A DNA stretch of 53,210 nt from the IMG/VR virus record IMGVR_UViG_3300034061_003829, positions 1 to 53,210 of that record. One strand, written 5' to 3'. Positions within the stretch are counted from its first letter, which is position 1. Each line of letters begins with the position of its first letter. The stretch is from a virus. This document shows positions 1 through 7,069 of the stretch, piece after piece. Made by a program: the position numbers and the translations under genes. The notes beneath the pieces are model-generated. The model was not told the origin of the DNA. It ran no database searches and saw nothing but the letters and a program-made list of their open reading frames with translations.

Positions 1-14
1 TTATTGGAATTAGT

Positions 15-725
15 ATGAATAAAACGACAATAATAAGTGATTTACACTTAGGTAGTAAGGCGGCAAGAAGGGAAGATATTATCAAGTTTTTAGATGAATT
101 AAAAACTGAGGTATTGATATTAAATGGCGATATTATTGATGGATGGGCTCTTCAAAGGGGTTCTAAATGGACTAAACAGGATACAAAAATCATCAGGAAG
201 TTATTAAAGATGTCAGAAACTGGGACTGAAATAGTTTGGGTTAGGGGAAATCACGATGAGTTTATTAGGGAGTTTATCCCTATGATGTTGGGTGATATTA
301 AGATGGTTGAGGATTACATTATTCAATCGAACGGTGTAAGATATTATGTTTTTCATGGTGATATATTGGATGTTTTTATTACAAAGATTAAGTGGTTGGC
401 TTATATTGGTTCAATTGGATATGATATTGCATTATGGATTAATCGCTGGTATAATAGATGGAGAAAGTGGAGAGGATTACCATACTATTCAATATCAAAG
501 GATATAAAAAATGGGATAAAGAAAGCAACCAATTTCATAAATGATTTTGAGGATAATGCTATAAGAATTGCCAAACAAAAAGATTGCCAAGTTGCCATTT
601 GTGGACATATTCATCAACCAGCAATGAGGGATAATTATTTTAATTCTGGTGATTGGTGTGAAAATTGTACTGCTTTGGTTGAAACAAAAAATGGTGAGTG
701 GAAAATAATTGATTTTCATAAATAA
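15..725 (+). CDS. Calcineurin-like metallophosphoesterase, LpxH-like
   Basis: This 236-residue protein carries the complete motif set of the calcineurin-like metallophosphoesterases: SDLHLG at residues 8-13, NGDIIDGW near 37-44, RGNHDE near 78, FHGDILD near 115 and CGHIHQP near 200. These Asp, Asn and His residues normally bind two metal ions. The overall pattern is closest to the UDP-2,3-diacylglucosamine pyrophosphatase group (COG2908, LpxH-like), which acts in lipid A synthesis, but the substrate cannot be read from sequence. Length is normal for that group. It is followed by a thioesterase gene. In a phage it could alter host lipid A or act on another phosphodiester; that is inference. 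Confidence 0.8.
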   Translation: MNKTTIISDLHLGSKAARREDIIKFLDELKTEVLILNGDIIDGWALQRGSKWTKQDTKIIRKLLKMSETGTEIVWVRGNHDEFIREFIPMMLGDIKMVEDYIIQSNGVRYYVFHGDILDVFITKIKWLAYIGSIGYDIALWINRWYNRWRKWRGLPYYSISKDIKNGIKKATNFINDFEDNAIRIAKQKDCQVAICGHIHQPAMRDNYFNSGDWCENCTALVETKNGEWKIIDFHK

Positions 726-727
726 TT

Positions 728-735
728 TATTTATA
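728..735 (+). promoter_or_regulatory. Late-type promoter box TATTTATA
   Basis: Perfect TATTTATA in the short gap before the thioesterase, 26 nt before its ATG. It is one of about 20 copies found upstream of late genes in this window. Confidence 0.55.
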
Positions 736-761
736 TTTCATATATAACATAAAAAAATAAT

Positions 762-1217
762 ATGGAATTAATAAGTTCTCACATTTGCAAGGCAAGTGAA
801 ATAGGTGTTCATAATAATATGTTTGGGGGTTATATTCTATCCCTTATAGATGATGCAGCGGCAGCATACGCATCTCAGATTTGTGATACACCAAGAGTTG
901 TCACAATTAAAATTGATGAATTGGTATTCAAGAAACCTGTTAAAGTTGGTAGCATTTTAAAGTGTTATGGTGAGGTAAAAGAGTTTGGAACAACATCTGT
1001 CACCTTATATATTGAAATGAGAAGGCACAATGTATATACGGGTAAGCAAGAAGTGGTTACACATACCAATATCAAGTTTGTAAGGATTGATGATGAAGGA
1101 AATCCATTGGCTATCTCTAATAGAGTTAAAGGTAGGTATTTTGAACGAATTAAAAAGTATGGTAAAGGTTTATTAAGTGAAGAAGAAAGAACATTAGAAA
1201 CTGAAAACAAGAAATAA
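762..1217 (+). CDS. Hotdog-fold acyl-CoA thioesterase
   Basis: A 151-residue protein resembling the YciA/acyl-CoA hydrolase branch of the hotdog superfamily. Near the N-terminus is HNNMFGGYILSLIDDAAAAYA, the family pattern in which an Asn/His-Gly-Gly segment and the following Asp form the active site on the hotdog helix. The middle segment VTIKIDELVFKKPVKVG matches the central strands. Such enzymes hydrolyse acyl-CoA thioesters; the chain length is not predictable. The C-terminal 30 residues are charged and probably flexible. Next to an LpxH-like gene it may belong to a lipid-related function, which is inference. Confidence 0.8.
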   Translation: MELISSHICKASEIGVHNNMFGGYILSLIDDAAAAYASQICDTPRVVTIKIDELVFKKPVKVGSILKCYGEVKEFGTTSVTLYIEMRRHNVYTGKQEVVTHTNIKFVRIDDEGNPLAISNRVKGRYFERIKKYGKGLLSEEERTLETENKK

Positions 1218-1226
1218 TTTTTAAGA

Positions 1227-1234
1227 TATTTATT
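1227..1234 (+). promoter_or_regulatory. Late-type box TATTTATT, 4 nt before ATG
   Basis: A one-mismatch copy of the TATTTATA box. Only four bases separate it from the ATG at 1239, so a transcript started here would be leaderless or nearly so. Confidence 0.45.
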
Positions 1235-1238
1235 AGGT

Positions 1239-1472
1239 ATGAGAGTAGATTTAAACGGAGCAAAAACAATTACAATTGTTCCAGCACAAACAAAAACATT
1301 AAGTTCATTAACAATTGACAGAGTTGTAGATTTACAAGGAGATAAAAAAGTATTTGCAATTATAAATGAATTATATGAACCTGTTGATTTATGGGTTGGA
1401 GCGGATTATGATGCTGTCGGACAATGGACAGATACAGATGTTGCTAACAGAATTAGAGAGATTTTTGCGTGA
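1239..1472 (+). CDS. Small protein of unknown function
   Basis: A 77-residue protein that I do not recognise. It is rich in beta-prone segments (KTITIVPAQ, KVFAIINELYEPVDLWVG) and ends in a short helix (DVANRIREIFA). There is no signal peptide, membrane segment or cysteine. It has its own TATTTATT box four bases before the ATG. Its stop codon overlaps the GTG start of the next gene, which implies translational coupling with the glycosyltransferase. A small structural or accessory role is possible but not shown. Confidence 0.65.
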   Translation: MRVDLNGAKTITIVPAQTKTLSSLTIDRVVDLQGDKKVFAIINELYEPVDLWVGADYDAVGQWTDTDVANRIREIFA

Positions 1473-2380
1473 TACAAAGAGGTTATCAGGAACATGAGTT
1501 AATGAAATACACCCTTAGAGAGCCAGAATTAAAGGTTTTTGAGGGTAAAGAGATACTTATGCACTTAGATTCGTTCTGTTTAGGTGATACTATCTGTTTT
1601 TCAAGTATGATTTATAAGTTTATGGAGGTTCATAAACCTTCTAAACTCATAATTTCCACATTTTTACCACATTTATTCGATTTTCAAGACGAAAGGATAA
1701 GAATTGTCAAATCATCAGACCCAACAATAACAACAACTGCCGATCAGTTAATAAATATTGGTTATGATAAGAATAATTTAGAACATACCAAATATGGGAT
1801 GTTTTACGCTACAAAAGATACTATGTTGATACCTTTTGACAGCAAACCAGGAAAAGTCCCTGTAAAACCCCTAAAAAGGGTTAAAAATGACAAAAAAATA
1901 GTAATTGCGCCCGAATCTTTAAAGAAAATAGCTAGATGGGACTACTTTGGGGGTAAAGGATGGCAAATTGTGGTTGATTATTTAACATCAAATGGGTATG
2001 AAGTATATAATATTTCGTATGAAAACACATTAAATCTAAGGAATGTTCATCAATATAACGGATTTAAGGACATAAATGTTGCTTTGGGACATATATTATC
2101 ATCAAGATTATTTATTGGGTTATCATCAGGGTTAAGTTGGTTAGCTTGGGCTTATGATGTTCCTGTTGTAATGATTTCTAATTTCACTAAATCGTGGAAT
2201 GAGTTTGATTGTTATAGGGTTGATAATCCTGCTGGGTGTAATGGGTGTTTTAATATATTCCAAAACATAAAAAGTCATTGTCCGATATTTGAAGGGACGT
2301 TAAGGGAAAATGAATGTCACAAAAAAATTACACCTGAGATGGTAATTCGAAAAATTGACTTGGCTTTGTCAGAAAATTAG
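1469..2380 (+). CDS. Heptosyltransferase-like glycosyltransferase with four-Cys finger
   Basis: A 303-residue GT-B-type glycosyltransferase of the heptosyltransferase (GT9-like) kind. The donor-binding region is visible in RLFIGLSSGLSWLAWAYDVPVVMIS. Its C-terminal part matches bacterial autotransporter heptosyltransferases (TibC/Aah type): Cys257-x2-Cys260, Cys271 followed by Pro, and Cys283 inside ENECHKKITPEMVI. In that family these four cysteines bind iron, and the enzymes put heptose on hydroxyl residues of repetitive adhesins. The protein is shorter than those enzymes and seems to lack their N-terminal accessory domain. The start is GTG, overlapping the previous gene; an ATG at 1502 is an alternative. 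Two giant repetitive fibres begin 1.6 kb downstream, making them candidate acceptors (inference). Confidence 0.75.
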   Translation: MIQRGYQEHELMKYTLREPELKVFEGKEILMHLDSFCLGDTICFSSMIYKFMEVHKPSKLIISTFLPHLFDFQDERIRIVKSSDPTITTTADQLINIGYDKNNLEHTKYGMFYATKDTMLIPFDSKPGKVPVKPLKRVKNDKKIVIAPESLKKIARWDYFGGKGWQIVVDYLTSNGYEVYNISYENTLNLRNVHQYNGFKDINVALGHILSSRLFIGLSSGLSWLAWAYDVPVVMISNFTKSWNEFDCYRVDNPAGCNGCFNIFQNIKSHCPIFEGTLRENECHKKITPEMVIRKIDLALSEN

Positions 2381-2382
2381 TT

Positions 2383-2390
2383 TATATTTG
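2383..2390 (+). promoter_or_regulatory. Bacteroidota-type -7 element TATATTTG
   Basis: TATATTTG matches the Bacteroidota TAnnTTTG element. A TTTG lies upstream at 2365-2368, but the spacing of 14 nt is shorter than the usual 19-20. The next ATG is at 2410. Confidence 0.4.
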
Positions 2391-2409
2391 ATAAAAAGGA
2401 GAAAATAAT

Positions 2410-2586
2410 ATGAGTTATGTAATTGCAAGACCAAGTGATATTAATGGTAAATTACCAGTTTTAATTGTTGATGATCATGGTGAGATTATGGAGTTTGAAA
2501 AAATGACAGATGCTGAGTTTGTTGTAAAAGTTTTGAAATCTAACGATCCGCAAGATAGGGAATACACAATTAAAAAGATTGGATAA
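2410..2586 (+). CDS. Small protein of unknown function, 58 aa
   Basis: Begins MSYVIARPSDINGKL and ends YTIKKIG. It has a beta-rich N-terminal half (PVLIVDDHGEIMEF) and a helix (KMTDAEFVVKVLKS). It is preceded by an A-rich leader and a TATATTTG box 19 nt upstream, and it is separated by one base from the next gene. The short length, regular spacing and normal composition support a real gene. No function is recognisable. Confidence 0.55.
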   Translation: MSYVIARPSDINGKLPVLIVDDHGEIMEFEKMTDAEFVVKVLKSNDPQDREYTIKKIG

Positions 2587-2587
2587 A

Positions 2588-2752
2588 ATGGGAAAGACAA
2601 AAGAAATGATGGAGTTTTACGAATATTCTGATGAATACATAAATGAACAAATACATTTAAAACTAAATGTAGATGCTCAGCATTATATAGATTTATATGA
2701 GCAAGATATTCAAGAGGGATCAAAAGATTTAGATTATGAAGATAAAAATTGA
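2588..2752 (+). CDS. Small acidic protein of unknown function, 54 aa
   Basis: Begins MGKTKEMMEFYEYSDEY and ends LDYEDKN. It is helical, acidic and has no cysteine or membrane segment. It starts one base after the previous stop and overlaps the next gene by 17 bases, a spacing typical of this compact operon. No family is recognised. Confidence 0.5.
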   Translation: MGKTKEMMEFYEYSDEYINEQIHLKLNVDAQHYIDLYEQDIQEGSKDLDYEDKN

Positions 2753-3293
2753 TTTTACAGAAAAAACTATTCTTAATTTAATTGATAGGGATTTCCCATT
2801 CTTTACCATTTATAGAATAATGGAAGCTACTAATTGGAGATGGTTTGATAGTCCAAACATACCAACATTTGATAGAATTAAAAAAACATTATTTAATTTA
2901 ATCAATTCAGCTAAAAAATATGGTTGTGCTGGGACTGGTGGATTTGAGGTTGAGTATAAAGAAGAAACTTATAATATAAGATTTGATGTTGCCACATTTG
3001 CATTTACTGAAAAATCTGATAAATGGGATAATGAAGATTTATCATATTTATCAATGTTTATTGATAAGGTTGAAGCAACGGAAATCATATTAAACTCAAC
3101 ACTCGCCTTACTTAGGAATAGTGAGAAAGATATTTTCTTTATGAGAAAATGTAATGAGTTTATAGATAGTGGATTGTCTTATGAATATGATAAGAAATTA
3201 GGTTTAATATTTAGAAAAGAAGATAATGGTGATGATACACCGCCATTATATGAATTAATATTTGTTGGTGTAGATAAAAGTTTTGAAGTATGA
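2736..3293 (+). CDS. Phage protein of unknown function, 185 aa
   Basis: The N-terminal 60 residues, including YRIMEATNWRWFDSPNIPTF, look like a small helical domain with several aromatic residues. The middle (GTGGFEVEYKEETYNIRFDVATFAF) is a beta hairpin region. The C-terminus is acidic. No catalytic motif, signal peptide or membrane segment is visible. It overlaps the genes on both sides (17 bases upstream, 4 downstream), so it is translated as part of the 2410-3762 operon. No function can be given. Confidence 0.65.
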   Translation: MKIKIDFTEKTILNLIDRDFPFFTIYRIMEATNWRWFDSPNIPTFDRIKKTLFNLINSAKKYGCAGTGGFEVEYKEETYNIRFDVATFAFTEKSDKWDNEDLSYLSMFIDKVEATEIILNSTLALLRNSEKDIFFMRKCNEFIDSGLSYEYDKKLGLIFRKEDNGDDTPPLYELIFVGVDKSFEV

Positions 3294-3478
3294 TTTGGAT
3301 TGGATATATATTATTAGTATTAATAAATGTTTTTGTAGCATTTTTAATAAAGATGTCGAGAAAGACATCATTCTGGGGTAGAATTGTATTATTATTACCA
3401 CCATTAGCGATTTGTTATGGGATAGCTTTCCTATTATTAACTTTATTCTATTTTATTAAATATTATTTAAAGGATTAA
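3290..3478 (+). CDS. Small inner-membrane protein, two TM segments
   Basis: A 62-residue protein with two predicted transmembrane segments: residues about 2-20 (WIGYILLVLINVFVAFLI) and about 32-55 (IVLLLPPLAICYGIAFLLLT), joined by a short basic loop (KMSRKTSFWGR). The basic loop suggests both ends face the periplasm. It starts inside the stop region of the preceding gene (ATGA-type overlap). Small membrane proteins in phage operons can be exclusion or lysis accessories; nothing here allows a choice. Confidence 0.6.
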   Translation: MIWIGYILLVLINVFVAFLIKMSRKTSFWGRIVLLLPPLAICYGIAFLLLTLFYFIKYYLKD

Positions 3479-3480
3479 AG

Positions 3481-3762
3481 ATGGTAGTTAGTTTTAATAT
3501 TGGTTATGATTTAGGTGGATGGGCTGTATTAAGCCCATTCCCTGTTTTAGAGTATTGTGATAATATTCGTGAATTAACAAACAGAATTAGGGAGGGTGTT
3601 CCTGATTTATATAATTGGGCTATTCAATCATCAGTTCCACCTGAAACAATGAGATTGTATTTGGTTATACATGAAGAAGGATTACCTGAAAAGAAGTTTA
3701 TTATTAGGTCTTATTATATAAGGGAATACAAAGAGTATTTAGAAATGAAGAAGGGTGAATAA
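3481..3762 (+). CDS. Phage protein of unknown function, 93 aa
   Basis: The last gene of the first operon, starting two bases after the membrane protein. The sequence has a beta-alpha-beta pattern (VVSFNIGYDLGGWAVL, NIRELTNRIREGVPDLYNWA, TMRLYLVIHEE) and ends in a basic and acidic helix (REYKEYLEMKKGE). It has one cysteine and no membrane segment. Its stop codon lies within a rho-independent terminator hairpin. No family is recognised. Confidence 0.6.
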   Translation: MVVSFNIGYDLGGWAVLSPFPVLEYCDNIRELTNRIREGVPDLYNWAIQSSVPPETMRLYLVIHEEGLPEKKFIIRSYYIREYKEYLEMKKGE

Positions 3763-3776
3763 TCATCCTTTTTTTG
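3750..3776 (+). terminator. Terminator overlapping the stop codon
   Basis: AAGGGTGA pairs with TCATCCTT across a short loop that contains the TAA stop of the preceding gene (one G-T pair), and a run of T follows. It ends the 2410-3762 operon. Confidence 0.65.
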
Positions 3777-3787
3777 TGCTTTTATGT

Positions 3788-3889
3788 TTAGTATATATCA
3801 ATTTTTGATATAGCATCTATTGTATTATTCCACCATTTTTTGATGGCTTGAATGATGTGATTAAGTTTGGATTTTCTTTTTTCTCCCAT
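3788..3889 (-). CDS. Possible 33-aa basic micropeptide
   Basis: In the 211-bp gap before the first fibre, the minus strand has a 33-codon frame beginning MGEKRKSKLNHIIQAIKKWW and ending in AISKIDIY. The N-terminus is strongly basic and the middle can form an amphipathic helix with two tryptophans. Upstream on that strand is TATATTTT, close to the Bacteroidota -7 element. The frame is short enough to arise by chance and no homologue is recognised. Confidence 0.3.
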   Translation of the reverse strand: MGEKRKSKLNHIIQAIKKWWNNTIDAISKIDIY

Positions 3890-3913
3890 AATACTAAAAT
3901 ATAGTAAATAAAC

Positions 3914-3921
3914 TATTTATA
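3914..3921 (+). promoter_or_regulatory. Late-type promoter box TATTTATA (fibre 1)
   Basis: Perfect box with the preferred preceding C, 52 nt before the fibre ATG. The leader between them holds a small hairpin, GGC-TTCG-GCC at 3936-3945, that may stabilise the mRNA 5' end. Confidence 0.55.
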
Positions 3922-3973
3922 GTAAATAATTTGTTGGCTTCGGCCTGTATCAATAATTGATGTAAATTAAAGT

Positions 3974-6900
3974 ATGGCGTATAATATAAAAGGGGATTTA
4001 AGTGTTCTTCGTAGGATATTTTCAAGGTTCATAAGAGTTGAAACCTTATCAGGTAATACAGGTAATGTATTAGCTGCGGATAATAATGGTGAAATTATAT
4101 CAAGAAATGTAGATTTCTTTTTAACTGGTTCAACAATATTCAATAACAAAGTAGATAATTCTACTTTTTATGGTTATACATCAGCCACAAATACTTTAAT
4201 TGGGACAAAATTAGACACATCAATATACACAGCTTTTACTAATAGTTTTTATACTTATACAAGTGCAACCAATACTTTAATTGGGACAAAATTAGATACA
4301 TCAATATTTGCCAATTATACCGCAAATACAGGATCAAATGTATCTGCAGCATTTACCGCTTTTACTCAAACATTTTATCAATACACATCTGATACAAATA
4401 ATCTAATAAATACTAAATTAGATAAAACAACATTTACTGCTTTCACAAATAGCTTCAATAGTTATTCGGCTAATACTCAGAACACCATAAACAATAATTA
4501 TAGTGAGTTTACAGCATTTACCAATAGTTTCAATAGTTATTCAGCCAATACCCAAACTCAATTGAATAATAAGTATGATAAAAGTGGTGGAACAATATCT
4601 GGTAGTGTAACCATTCTTGGTAATTTAATTGTTAATGGGACAGCAACAACAATTAACACACAAAACTTATTGGTATATGATCCGATAATTGGATTAGCTT
4701 TAGTTCAATCAGGTTCAACAAATCCAACATTAGATTCTGGTTTTATAATTGAAAGGGGTGTATCAGGAAACACAGGTTTCTTATGGATTGAAACAAATAA
4801 ACAATTTGAATTAGGTTATACAAATAATACATATAATGATTTAAATGTATCTATAAGTAATTATGGTAATCTAAAACTTGGTGGTTTAAAAACGAATTAT
4901 CTTTATGATAGTTTAGGAACAACAGGATTAACTAATTATATTTTAACAACAACACCAACAGGTGTAAGATGGTTAAGTGGTTCAACTAATGTTGATATAT
5001 CAGGTAAATTGGATATATCAGTTTTTACAGCATTTACAGATAGTTTCTATGGTTATACCGCCAATACTCAGAATACTATAAATAATAATTATAGTCAGTT
5101 TACATCATTTACTAATAGTTTTTACTCATACAGTTCGAATACTCAAAATACTATCAATAACAATTATAGTCAATTTACAGCTTTCACGAATAGCTTTAAT
5201 AGTTATTCGGCTAATACTCAAAATACTATCAATAACAATTATAGTCAGTTTACGGCTTTTACTAATAGCTTCTATTCATATAGTTCAAACACTCAAAATA
5301 CGATAAATAACAATTATAGTCAGTTTACATCATTTACTAATAGTTTTTATTCTTATAGCTCAAATACTCAAAATACTATCAATAATAATTATAGTCAGTT
5401 TACGGCATTTACTAATACTTTTTATACGTATAGTGCTCAAACAGATAGTAGATTATTGTTTAGTTCAACAACAACAGGTTCGACATTTAGAATAAATAGT
5501 AATAACCTAGCATCAGCACAATATTCAACTGTAAGTGGTGGTAGAAATAACATATCATCAGGTGATTATGCATTTATAGGTGGTGGTTGTGCTAATACAG
5601 CATCTGGTAATTGTTCAATTATAGGTGGTGGGGATAATAATAAAGCTTTAGGTTCATCATCAACAATTAGTGGTGGTATTTATAATACTACTACATGTAA
5701 TAACTCATCAATTGGTGGTGGTTGTTATAATATTATTGATTGTTGTAATAGTAGTGTAATTGGTGGTGGTATAGGTAATTATATTGTTAATAATAAATCA
5801 TCTATTGGTGGTGGTTTAATGAATGTTATTGGTTGCACATCAACATATTCGGGTTATTGGGATACCTCAAAAATAAACATTTTGGGTGATGTATCAACAC
5901 TTTTTAATAGTAGTGATAATGTAGGGGCTTTTAATATTGCTGAAAACTCATTTAAAATAACATCAGTATCAAATTCATATTTTAACTCAGGTGTTGGTTG
6001 TACAGAAATAACATTAAATACTTCATTAGGTGGCTCTAGTAATATAGTATTATATAATAAAACAACTTCAAGTGTTAGTGGTTTTTATAATACAATAGGT
6101 GGTGGTTTAGGTAATGTATCTTATGGGAATTATTCAACAATAGGTGGTGGGTGTAGAAATACATCATCTGGTTATTATTCATTTATTGGTAGTGGTTTTT
6201 TAAATACTACATTATGTAGTCAATCATTCATAGGTGGTGGTTTAAGAAATACATTATCAGGTAATTCTTCAGTTATTGGTGGTGGTGAGTTTAATACGGT
6301 ATTAAATGCTTATTCTATTATTTCAGGTGGACAAAATAATACATCATCGGGATATACATCAGGTATTGGTGGTGGTAATGGGAACGTTGCTTCAGGTCAA
6401 AACTCTTTTATTGGTGGTGGTCTTAGTAATTCAACGACTGAAAATGCTAATGTTGTAAGTGGCGGTATGTCAAATACTGTGTCAGGTTATAGGTCAGCCA
6501 TACTTGGTGGTCTTAGTAATACTGTTTCAGGTTGTTATTCTGTAAATGGTGCTGGTAAAAATAATATAGTATCAGGTTGTTTTTCAGCCATACTTGGTGG
6601 ATGTAGTAACACAGCGAGTGGGAATAATACATTTGTTTTAGGTTCTAATTTAATTGGTTGTAGTGATAACACAACATATGTTCAAAACTTAAAAATAAAC
6701 AATGGAACTGAAGCTTTATTTACTACAACAAATAAAACATTAACGACAGGATTAAACTCTTTATATGTTTTACCAACAGTATATGATGGAGCATTCATTG
6801 ATTATGTTGCTAAGTGTGGTGCTAATTATAGAGCCGGACAAATGATGTCTACTTGGAGTGGTGGGACTATTGTATTTAATGAAACAACGACTGTCGATAT

Positions 6901-7015
6901 TGGAAATACAAATCGTATTTATATGTGTATGATAATATCAGGTGGAAGTCCTGTTTTTATATCATCAGCAACAACATCAGGATGGTGTGTTAAATCAATA
7001 ATTAAGGCAATTTAA
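3974..7015 (+). CDS. Giant tail fibre 1: stalk plus beta-roll adhesin
   Basis: A 1013-residue repetitive virion protein. Residues 1-40 form a likely attachment segment. Residues about 45-215 and 345-495 are stalk repeats of the type NTINNNYSQFTAFTNSFYSY, with an exact 25-residue period in the second block. Between them is a non-repetitive domain. Residues about 505-900 are short beta-roll repeats (IGGGxxNTxSGxxS), like the head repeats of trimeric autotransporters, interrupted by one insert near 620-680. The roll is closed by FVLGSNLIGCSDNTTYVQNL and followed by a C-terminal globular domain. Cysteine often follows the GGG. Probably a trimeric fibre that binds the host; the receptor is unknown. 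Confidence 0.75.
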   Translation: MAYNIKGDLSVLRRIFSRFIRVETLSGNTGNVLAADNNGEIISRNVDFFLTGSTIFNNKVDNSTFYGYTSATNTLIGTKLDTSIYTAFTNSFYTYTSATNTLIGTKLDTSIFANYTANTGSNVSAAFTAFTQTFYQYTSDTNNLINTKLDKTTFTAFTNSFNSYSANTQNTINNNYSEFTAFTNSFNSYSANTQTQLNNKYDKSGGTISGSVTILGNLIVNGTATTINTQNLLVYDPIIGLALVQSGSTNPTLDSGFIIERGVSGNTGFLWIETNKQFELGYTNNTYNDLNVSISNYGNLKLGGLKTNYLYDSLGTTGLTNYILTTTPTGVRWLSGSTNVDISGKLDISVFTAFTDSFYGYTANTQNTINNNYSQFTSFTNSFYSYSSNTQNTINNNYSQFTAFTNSFNSYSANTQNTINNNYSQFTAFTNSFYSYSSNTQNTINNNYSQFTSFTNSFYSYSSNTQNTINNNYSQFTAFTNTFYTYSAQTDSRLLFSSTTTGSTFRINSNNLASAQYSTVSGGRNNISSGDYAFIGGGCANTASGNCSIIGGGDNNKALGSSSTISGGIYNTTTCNNSSIGGGCYNIIDCCNSSVIGGGIGNYIVNNKSSIGGGLMNVIGCTSTYSGYWDTSKINILGDVSTLFNSSDNVGAFNIAENSFKITSVSNSYFNSGVGCTEITLNTSLGGSSNIVLYNKTTSSVSGFYNTIGGGLGNVSYGNYSTIGGGCRNTSSGYYSFIGSGFLNTTLCSQSFIGGGLRNTLSGNSSVIGGGEFNTVLNAYSIISGGQNNTSSGYTSGIGGGNGNVASGQNSFIGGGLSNSTTENANVVSGGMSNTVSGYRSAILGGLSNTVSGCYSVNGAGKNNIVSGCFSAILGGCSNTASGNNTFVLGSNLIGCSDNTTYVQNLKINNGTEALFTTTNKTLTTGLNSLYVLPTVYDGAFIDYVAKCGANYRAGQMMSTWSGGTIVFNETTTVDIGNTNRIYMCMIISGGSPVFISSATTSGWCVKSIIKAI
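5063..5437 (+). repeat. Five 75-bp tandem units encoding fibre stalk
   Basis: Units begin at 5063, 5138, 5213, 5288 and 5363, each starting with the codons for NTQNTINNN and encoding 25 residues. They are highly similar at DNA level, differing mainly in third positions and in a few Phe/Tyr and Ser/Ala choices. Related single units occur near 4475-4560. The array is prone to length change by recombination. Confidence 0.85.
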
Positions 7016-7025
7016 TAAAATTAAG

Positions 7026-7033
7026 TATTTATA
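7026..7033 (+). promoter_or_regulatory. Late-type promoter box TATTTATA (fibre 2)
   Basis: Perfect box 36 nt before the ATG of the second fibre, followed by an A-rich leader. Confidence 0.55.
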
Positions 7034-7069
7034 GGAATAATAAAATACCTGGAAAGTGAAAGGTAAAAA

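Noticed and set aside
3936-3945. GGC-TTCG-GCC hairpin as a terminator
   Set aside because: The stem is only three base pairs and no T-run follows. It is better read as a minor feature of the fibre 1 leader.
5500-6650. Regular short DNA repeats resembling a CRISPR array
   Set aside because: The repeats are in one long reading frame, vary at third positions and have no unique spacers. They encode beta-roll units.
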